From Acidimicrobiaceae bacterium (GTDB lineage Bacteria > Actinomycetota > Acidimicrobiia > Acidimicrobiales > Poriferisodalaceae), in contig JAPOPC010000011.1 in the NCBI GenBank assembly GCA_026713105.1, forward strand, positions 1 through 46,364: 46,364 nt of DNA, written 5' to 3'. The position numbers and the translations under genes are program-made. Below are positions 42,329-46,364 of this stretch, piece by piece. The notes beneath the pieces were generated by a model, which was given only the letters and a program-made list of their open reading frames with translations, had not been told where the DNA came from and made no database searches. The first letter of the stretch is position 1. Each line of letters begins with the position of its first letter.

Positions 42329-42580
42329 GTGGATGATCCTCGGTACCTGTATCGAGCTTCCTGGTCGGACGAAGATGATGCCTGGATTGGCGTGTGCAAC
42401 GGCTTTCTGCTGGTGAGCCACATCGCTCCAACGGAGGCGGAATGCCTCCGCGGCATTCGTGCGCTGGTCGACGACATCGTGGCGGACCTGCAAGGCAATG
42501 GCGAGGCGCTGCCGCCGCCGCTCCCATGGGATGCCTTCGATGCTCGGCATCTCGACACAGCAGTTCGCTCGACCAGCTGA
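42329..42580 (+). CDS. HicB-like antitoxin family protein, no HicA seen
   Basis: An 83-residue protein resembling the HicB family: YLYRASWSDEDDAWIGVCNG, then HIAPTEAECLRGIRALVDDI and NGEALPPPLP. HicB proteins normally neutralise the mRNA interferase HicA encoded beside them. No HicA-like frame is visible in the 210 bases upstream or 100 bases downstream. A helix-turn-helix tail is also missing, so autoregulation is uncertain. Start GTG 42329 is supported by GGAGGG about six bases upstream. It is divergent from the type IIG gene. Confidence 0.72.
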   Translation: MDDPRYLYRASWSDEDDAWIGVCNGFLLVSHIAPTEAECLRGIRALVDDIVADLQGNGEALPPPLPWDAFDARHLDTAVRSTS

Positions 42581-42682
42581 CCAAACCGCTCTGCATCTGA
42601 TGCGCTGCGCCGGCACCTGACGGCAGGCGAATGTCAGGGGATGCCGCAGCGTTCGTTGCGCACTCGGCGCCCCGAGCGATGT

Positions 42683-43300
42683 CTACAGGCCTATGGCGAG
42701 GTCGGGGCGGCCTCGCAGGTGGGTGCGCTCGTTGACCGACAGGACGCTGCGGTGACCATGGCTTGACGCGAAGACGCGGGTGACCGAGGTGTAGTCGACG
42801 TCGAAGCGCAGGAATGTGTCGGCGTCGAAGCCCAAGCAGCGAGCCAGATAGGCGTTTACGACCCCACCGTGGCATGCCAGGGCGACGCGCTGGCTGCGGT
42901 GATCGGCGACTACTTCGTCGATGGCATGGTTGACCGTGGCGATGAATTGCGCCGTGCGCTCCGCATCGCCGAACGAGCCAGTCGCCAGCTCGTCCCAGCG
43001 CTCGCGGTCGGTCTCCTTGAGAACTTCCATGGGCACGTACGCGGGGGAGTCTCGGTCAAACTCGCTGAGGCCGTCTCGCACGGTCGGCACCAGACCGGTC
43101 GCGCCGCCGATGGCCTCGGCGGTCTGCAGCGCCCGCCGCATCGGGCTGCTGTAGAGGGCGTCGACGCCCATCTCGGACAGCCATCCCGCTACGGCTGCAG
43201 CTTGCTGGCGGCCGATCGCCGACAACGGCGGGTCTGCGGGTTGCCCATCGTGTCGCACGACTCGTTCGGGCTGGCCGTGACGGACGAAGACGAGTTCCAC
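42683..43300 (-). CDS. Histidine phosphatase family protein
   Basis: A 205-residue phosphoglycerate-mutase-like phosphatase. FVRHGQPE at 5-12 holds the phosphorylated histidine, YSSPMRRALQTAEAI near 50 the second arginine, and ALACHGGVVNAYL near 140 the second histidine. The set RHG, SSPMRRA and CHGG is complete, so it is probably active. Members range from phosphoglycerate mutases to phosphatases of sugar or nucleotide esters; the small size and single domain favour a phosphatase. It is divergent from pyruvate kinase, about 85 bases between starts. Confidence 0.87.
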   Translation of the reverse strand: MELVFVRHGQPERVVRHDGQPADPPLSAIGRQQAAAVAGWLSEMGVDALYSSPMRRALQTAEAIGGATGLVPTVRDGLSEFDRDSPAYVPMEVLKETDRERWDELATGSFGDAERTAQFIATVNHAIDEVVADHRSQRVALACHGGVVNAYLARCLGFDADTFLRFDVDYTSVTRVFASSHGHRSVLSVNERTHLRGRPDLAIGL

Positions 43301-43371
43301 GGCGGCTGACCCTATTGGGAGAAGAAGCCGGCACTGTCGAAACCCATAGCAGGGTGCCTTGACGGGAGCGG

Positions 43372-43385
43372 TACCGTGGTGCTAC
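43372..43385 (+). promoter_or_regulatory. -10-like TACCGT for a leaderless start
   Basis: TACCGT at 43372-43377 followed by GGTGCTAC and the ATG at 43386. TTGACG near 43359 is too close to be the matching -35. No ribosome binding site is present. Confidence 0.45.
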
Positions 43386-44819
43386 ATGGCAAGACGGACC
43401 AAGATCATCGCCAGCGTCGGACCAGCCTGCAGCGACGCGGCGACCATGACAGCCCTGATCGAGGCGGGTGTCGATGTATGGCGCCTCGGCTTGGCTCACG
43501 GCACGCTCGACGAGCAAGTCGAGACGTTTGGGCGGCTGCGCGCCATCTCGGAGGAATCCGGGCGCCACATCGGGATCCTGGTGGATCTGCCGGGACCCAA
43601 GGTGCGCTGCATGGCGTTTCCCGAGGGTGGCTGCGAGGTCGCCCAAGACGCCGTGCTCTCGCTCGGCATCGACGGCGATGCCAGCACCGCAGATCGGATC
43701 GTCGTCGACTATGAGGGCCTGCTGACCGACGTAGGCCCCGGCGATCAGCTCTCCTTCGGCGATGGCAACGTCGTGCTGATGGTCGAGGACCGGGCATCCA
43801 ACGCTCTCAAGTGCCGGGTCTTGCACGGCGGCCACCTCGAAGGCCGGCCTGGCCTCCATGTCGACTCGTCCAAGCTGCGCATCAGCACACCCACTCCCCA
43901 GGATCTGAAACTGGCAGACACGTTCATCGACCTGGGCACCGATATGGTCGCGCTCTCGTTCGTCCGCTCCGCTCACGACATGCGGCGCTTGGGCGTTGAG
44001 CCGCACCCCCGCGGGCCGCTGCTCGTCGCCAAGATCGAGACCAATGCTGCGGTGGAGAACCTCGATGGGATCATCGAGGCTTCCTCGGCGGTGATGGTGG
44101 CCCGCGGCGACCTCGGCGCCGAGTGCGACATCGAGGAGCTGCCACATCTGCAGAAACGGATCATCGAAGCCTGCGTCGCTCATGGCCGTCCCGCTATCAC
44201 AGCGACACAGATGCTGGAGTCGCTGTTGCACTCGCCGGTGCCGACCCGAGCGGAGGCATCCGACATCGCCAACGCGGTATTCGACGGCACGTCCGCGGTG
44301 ATGTTGAGCGGCGAAACGGCAATCGGCCACGACCCGGTGAACGCCGTGCGGACCATGGCGCGCATCACCGAGCGGGCCGATGAGCGCTTCGATTACGAGG
44401 CGTGGTGGAACCGGCTGCTGTCGGTGCGCCGGCTGGACGACCGCGCCGCCGACTACCTGCGGGTGACCGACGGCATCACCCAATCGGCGTCACGGCTGGC
44501 AACCGAGCTCGGCGCACAGGCGATCATCTGCCTGAGCCGGTCGGGATTCACCGCTCGCAGCATGGCCAGATTCCGCCCATCGATGCCGCTGCTGGGCCTC
44601 ACGCCCGAACCTCGCACCGCCATGCAGCTTTCGCTGTCGTGGGGGACCCGCCCGCTCGTCTTCGGCGAGCGCCTGACCCCGGCAGAATCGGCTCTCGAAG
44701 CTGTGCACGCCGCGGCACGCACCGGCATGGTCCGCAGCGGCGACATGGTTGTGGTGGTGTCCGGCTCGAGCCCCGAGTCTCACGCCACCGACAACTTGCG
44801 CGCCATGCGCGTTCCCTGA
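43386..44819 (+). CDS. Pyruvate kinase-like protein with altered K+ site
   Basis: A 477-residue pyruvate kinase fold: TKIIASVGPAC at the start, VAKIETNAAVENLDGI (catalytic Lys), MVARGDLGAE and TATQMLESLLHSPVPTRAEA are canonical, as is DGTSAVMLSGETAIG. The enzyme makes ATP and pyruvate from phosphoenolpyruvate. The segment that normally reads R-x-N-x-S-H-G is RLGLAHG at 33-39, replacing the Asn and Ser that bind potassium, and the usual GPEIRTG is GPKVRCM. It may be potassium-independent or have a changed role. ATG 43386 is preferred over 43359, where the extra residues lack homology. Confidence 0.82.
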   Translation: MARRTKIIASVGPACSDAATMTALIEAGVDVWRLGLAHGTLDEQVETFGRLRAISEESGRHIGILVDLPGPKVRCMAFPEGGCEVAQDAVLSLGIDGDASTADRIVVDYEGLLTDVGPGDQLSFGDGNVVLMVEDRASNALKCRVLHGGHLEGRPGLHVDSSKLRISTPTPQDLKLADTFIDLGTDMVALSFVRSAHDMRRLGVEPHPRGPLLVAKIETNAAVENLDGIIEASSAVMVARGDLGAECDIEELPHLQKRIIEACVAHGRPAITATQMLESLLHSPVPTRAEASDIANAVFDGTSAVMLSGETAIGHDPVNAVRTMARITERADERFDYEAWWNRLLSVRRLDDRAADYLRVTDGITQSASRLATELGAQAIICLSRSGFTARSMARFRPSMPLLGLTPEPRTAMQLSLSWGTRPLVFGERLTPAESALEAVHAAARTGMVRSGDMVVVVSGSSPESHATDNLRAMRVP

Positions 44820-44859
44820 GACTGAGCGATTCGACATCACGGCTCGGAAGCGGGAGCAC

Positions 44860-45159
44860 CTACCCCGGCAGCTCCAGTGGCGAGTCCAGTTCGATGCGGT
44901 CCGGCCCGCACAGCGGATTTTCGGGCACCTGCACGGTGCGTCCGAAGACATCGCACGAGCAGGTCTCCTGGCAGTCCCGCAATCCCGACCACTGCACGGC
45001 CAGTGCCGCCGCACCTCCGACCAGCAGCACCGAGATGAGCACGGCCAGCGCCAGGCGGCGGATCAGCCGCAACGCAACCACGGCAGCGACCGCCAGCGCG
45101 GCAATCCCGCCGACCAGAGCGATGCTCATGCGGTCGGCGTCGAGCCATTCGGGCAGCAC
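44860..45159 (-). CDS. Small membrane protein of unknown function
   Basis: A 99-residue protein with two hydrophobic segments, SIALVGGIAALAVAAVVALR and LALAVLISVLLVGGAAALAV, separated by a short basic turn, then a tail with four cysteines (LRDCQETCSCDVFG and PLCGPD) that probably lies outside. No family is recognised. GTG 45159 gives the longest form; ATG 45129 would start directly at the first membrane segment. It is convergent with pyruvate kinase and divergent from DUF3151. Confidence 0.55.
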   Translation of the reverse strand: MLPEWLDADRMSIALVGGIAALAVAAVVALRLIRRLALAVLISVLLVGGAAALAVQWSGLRDCQETCSCDVFGRTVQVPENPLCGPDRIELDSPLELPG

Positions 45160-45272
45160 TCCATCAAAGAGTACGCAGCGGCTCCCCGCCCCACGGGGAC
45201 CGTTCGGGGACCTGCGCCAAGGTGCTCAGTAGAGTCCAAGGAGCTACGACAACGCTTCACGAGGTTCCAGCC

Positions 45273-45737
45273 ATGGCGGCCACCCCCATAGACCTGCGTC
45301 CGGGCGGTCTGCCCGAGACGGTCCTGGATCCGGCCCCGTCGCCGGCCGCAGCCGCATTCGAAGCGGCCATGGAACTGCCGCTGGCCGACCGTGCGGCCGC
45401 ACTGGAGCGTGTCGCAGCCCATTGGCCGCGGATGCTCGAAGCGTGGGCGGAACTGGGCCGCTGCGCGGCGGGCAGTGGCCGGCACGTCGAGGCGTACGCC
45501 TATTGCCGGGTGGGATACCACCGCGGCCTGGACGCGTTGCGAGCGGCGGGCTGGCGCGGCAGCGGCTACGTCCGCTGGACGGAGCCCACCAACCAGGGCT
45601 TCTTGTGGTCGCTGCTGGGCCTGGGTCGCTCAGCCGCCGCCATCGGCGAGGACGACGAGGCCGACAGGTGCGCCGGATTCCTGGTCCAACTGGACCCCGG
45701 CGGCGAGCCCCCAACCGGTGAGTGGCCACAGGCGTGA
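45273..45737 (+). CDS. DUF3151 family protein
   Basis: A 154-residue protein of the actinobacterial DUF3151 family, function unknown. AYCRVGYHRGLDALRAAGW near residue 75 and NQGFLWSLLGLGRSAAAIGE near 105 are the conserved cores; the C-terminus is short and acidic. GAGG nine bases upstream supports ATG 45273; an in-frame start at 45222 lacks homology. The gene overlaps the start of the MobA-like gene by four bases (GTGA), a probable translational coupling. Confidence 0.82.
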   Translation: MAATPIDLRPGGLPETVLDPAPSPAAAAFEAAMELPLADRAAALERVAAHWPRMLEAWAELGRCAAGSGRHVEAYAYCRVGYHRGLDALRAAGWRGSGYVRWTEPTNQGFLWSLLGLGRSAAAIGEDDEADRCAGFLVQLDPGGEPPTGEWPQA

Positions 45738-46312
45738 GGCCTGCCGGCGTCGTGCTATGCGGCGGCGCTTCGACGCGCATGGGCAGCGACAAGGCCAACC
45801 TGGAGCTGGTGGGACGACCGCTGGCGCTGTGGGTTGCCGACGCCTTGACGGCGGCGGGGGCGCACCCGGTGGTCGCGCAGGGAGGCAATCCGCCCGCACC
45901 TCTCGTGGCTGAACCCGACAGCACGCCACTTTCCGGACCGCTCGCCGGTCTGATCGATGCGCTCGAGCGTCACGGCGATGTTCTCGTGTGCCCGACCGAC
46001 GTGCCGACGGTGCCTGTCCACCTGCTCGCCGCTCTGATTCGCACGGCACACAGCACGGGCGAGCCGGTTGTGCTGGCCCGCAGCGACCGTGTCGAGCCGC
46101 TGATCGGCCACTACGCCCGCGCATCGCTCTCGATGCTGCGGGCGGGCCTGCGCGACGGCGCACGTGGACCCAAAGCCGTCCTCGACCTCGATGCCATCCC
46201 GACGGTGTCGGTGGATGTGGCTGATGTTCTGAATGTGAACACCGCCGCCGACCTCGCTGCAGCCGAGGCGATCGTGGCGACTCGTGACATTGCGCGACCG
46301 GGAGTGGGTTGA
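45734..46312 (+). CDS. mobA: MobA-like molybdenum cofactor nucleotidyltransferase
   Basis: A 192-residue protein of the MobA/IspD-like nucleotidyltransferase fold. LCGGASTRMGSDKA near the N-terminus is the nucleotide-binding signature; LSGPLAGLIDALE and CPTDVPTVP (metal-binding Asp) follow, and VLNVNTAADLAAAE closes the protein. MobA adds GMP to molybdopterin; related MocA adds CMP, and the sequence does not settle which. GTG 45734 overlapping the DUF3151 stop is preferred to GTG 45722. No other molybdenum cofactor gene is visible. Confidence 0.8.
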   Translation: MRPAGVVLCGGASTRMGSDKANLELVGRPLALWVADALTAAGAHPVVAQGGNPPAPLVAEPDSTPLSGPLAGLIDALERHGDVLVCPTDVPTVPVHLLAALIRTAHSTGEPVVLARSDRVEPLIGHYARASLSMLRAGLRDGARGPKAVLDLDAIPTVSVDVADVLNVNTAADLAAAEAIVATRDIARPGVG

Positions 46313-46317
46313 GGGCC

Positions 46318-46364
46318 ATGGCACGTCGGCGCGAACGGCCCCAGCGCGAAGGGCCCCAGCGCGA
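46318..46364 (+). CDS. Start of a gene cut by the right edge
   Basis: ATG at 46318 opens a frame reading MARRRERPQREGPQR that runs off the window. The bases contain a short repeat, GCGAAGGGCCCCAGCGCGA after GCGAACGGCCCCAGC. GAGGG lies two bases before the ATG and GGAGTGG further upstream. Only 15 codons are visible, so neither product nor reality can be judged. Confidence 0.35.
   Translation, partial: MARRRERPQREGPQR

Overview
The window looks like chromosomal DNA of a high-G+C actinobacterium. DUF3151, DUF4031, a flavin/F420-type luciferase-like monooxygenase, a CYP153-like P450, an LCP ligase and many GTG starts fit this, and my best guess is a relative of the Acidimicrobiia. That placement is inference from gene content; there is no rRNA marker here. 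Gene density is high. I found no rRNA, tRNA, CRISPR array or intact insertion sequence. Many genes carry a -10-like hexamer TAGCGT (or TAGCAT, TACCGT) only 6-9 nt before the start codon, which suggests widespread leaderless transcription.

Bases 1-19535 are mostly lipid, amide and small-molecule metabolism: a DUF169 fragment, two enoyl-CoA hydratases, a TIGR01777 epimerase, a penicillin-acylase-type amidase, an HSL-type esterase, an M20 peptidase and an N-acyl-D-amino-acid deacylase. A four-gene minus-strand operon (10242-5525) encodes an acyl-CoA dehydrogenase, a CYP153-like P450, a luciferase-like monooxygenase and an alpha/beta hydrolase. A second block (15837-19535) holds a cation/proton antiporter, a HisN-type phosphatase and an AI-2E-type permease with overlapping ends, followed by the frameshifted remnant of a probable D,D-carboxypeptidase.

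Bases 19922-25672 form a cell-envelope block. An LCP-type ligase faces a minus-strand operon of two secreted proteins, each joining a cell-wall-binding-2-like head to seven RCC1-like repeats, and an L,D-transpeptidase carrying a bulb-lectin-like domain. The upstream RCC1-like gene has near-identical tandem DNA repeats of 126-132 bp. Complex inverted repeats and a two-gene zinc-ribbon operon lie just upstream. I consider this the best candidate for an undescribed system: a cassette that displays repeat proteins on the wall.

Bases 26528-36952 return to metabolism and repair: DUF4031, a hydrolase, AtuA-like, an AlkA-type glycosylase, an FAH-family enzyme, a degenerate GGDEF protein, gamma-glutamyltransferase, an FAD-linked oxidase, a GDPD with an Arg-rich insert, a 14-bp minisatellite and a SirB1-like protein. 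Bases 36953-42580 resemble a small defence island: a nucleotidyltransferase-fold protein paired with an unknown partner, a protein with a HEPN-like R-x4-H motif, an MmeI-like type IIG restriction-modification enzyme and a solitary HicB-like protein. Bases 42683-46364 are housekeeping-like: a histidine phosphatase, an atypical pyruvate kinase, a small membrane protein, DUF3151, a MobA-like protein and the start of one more gene.
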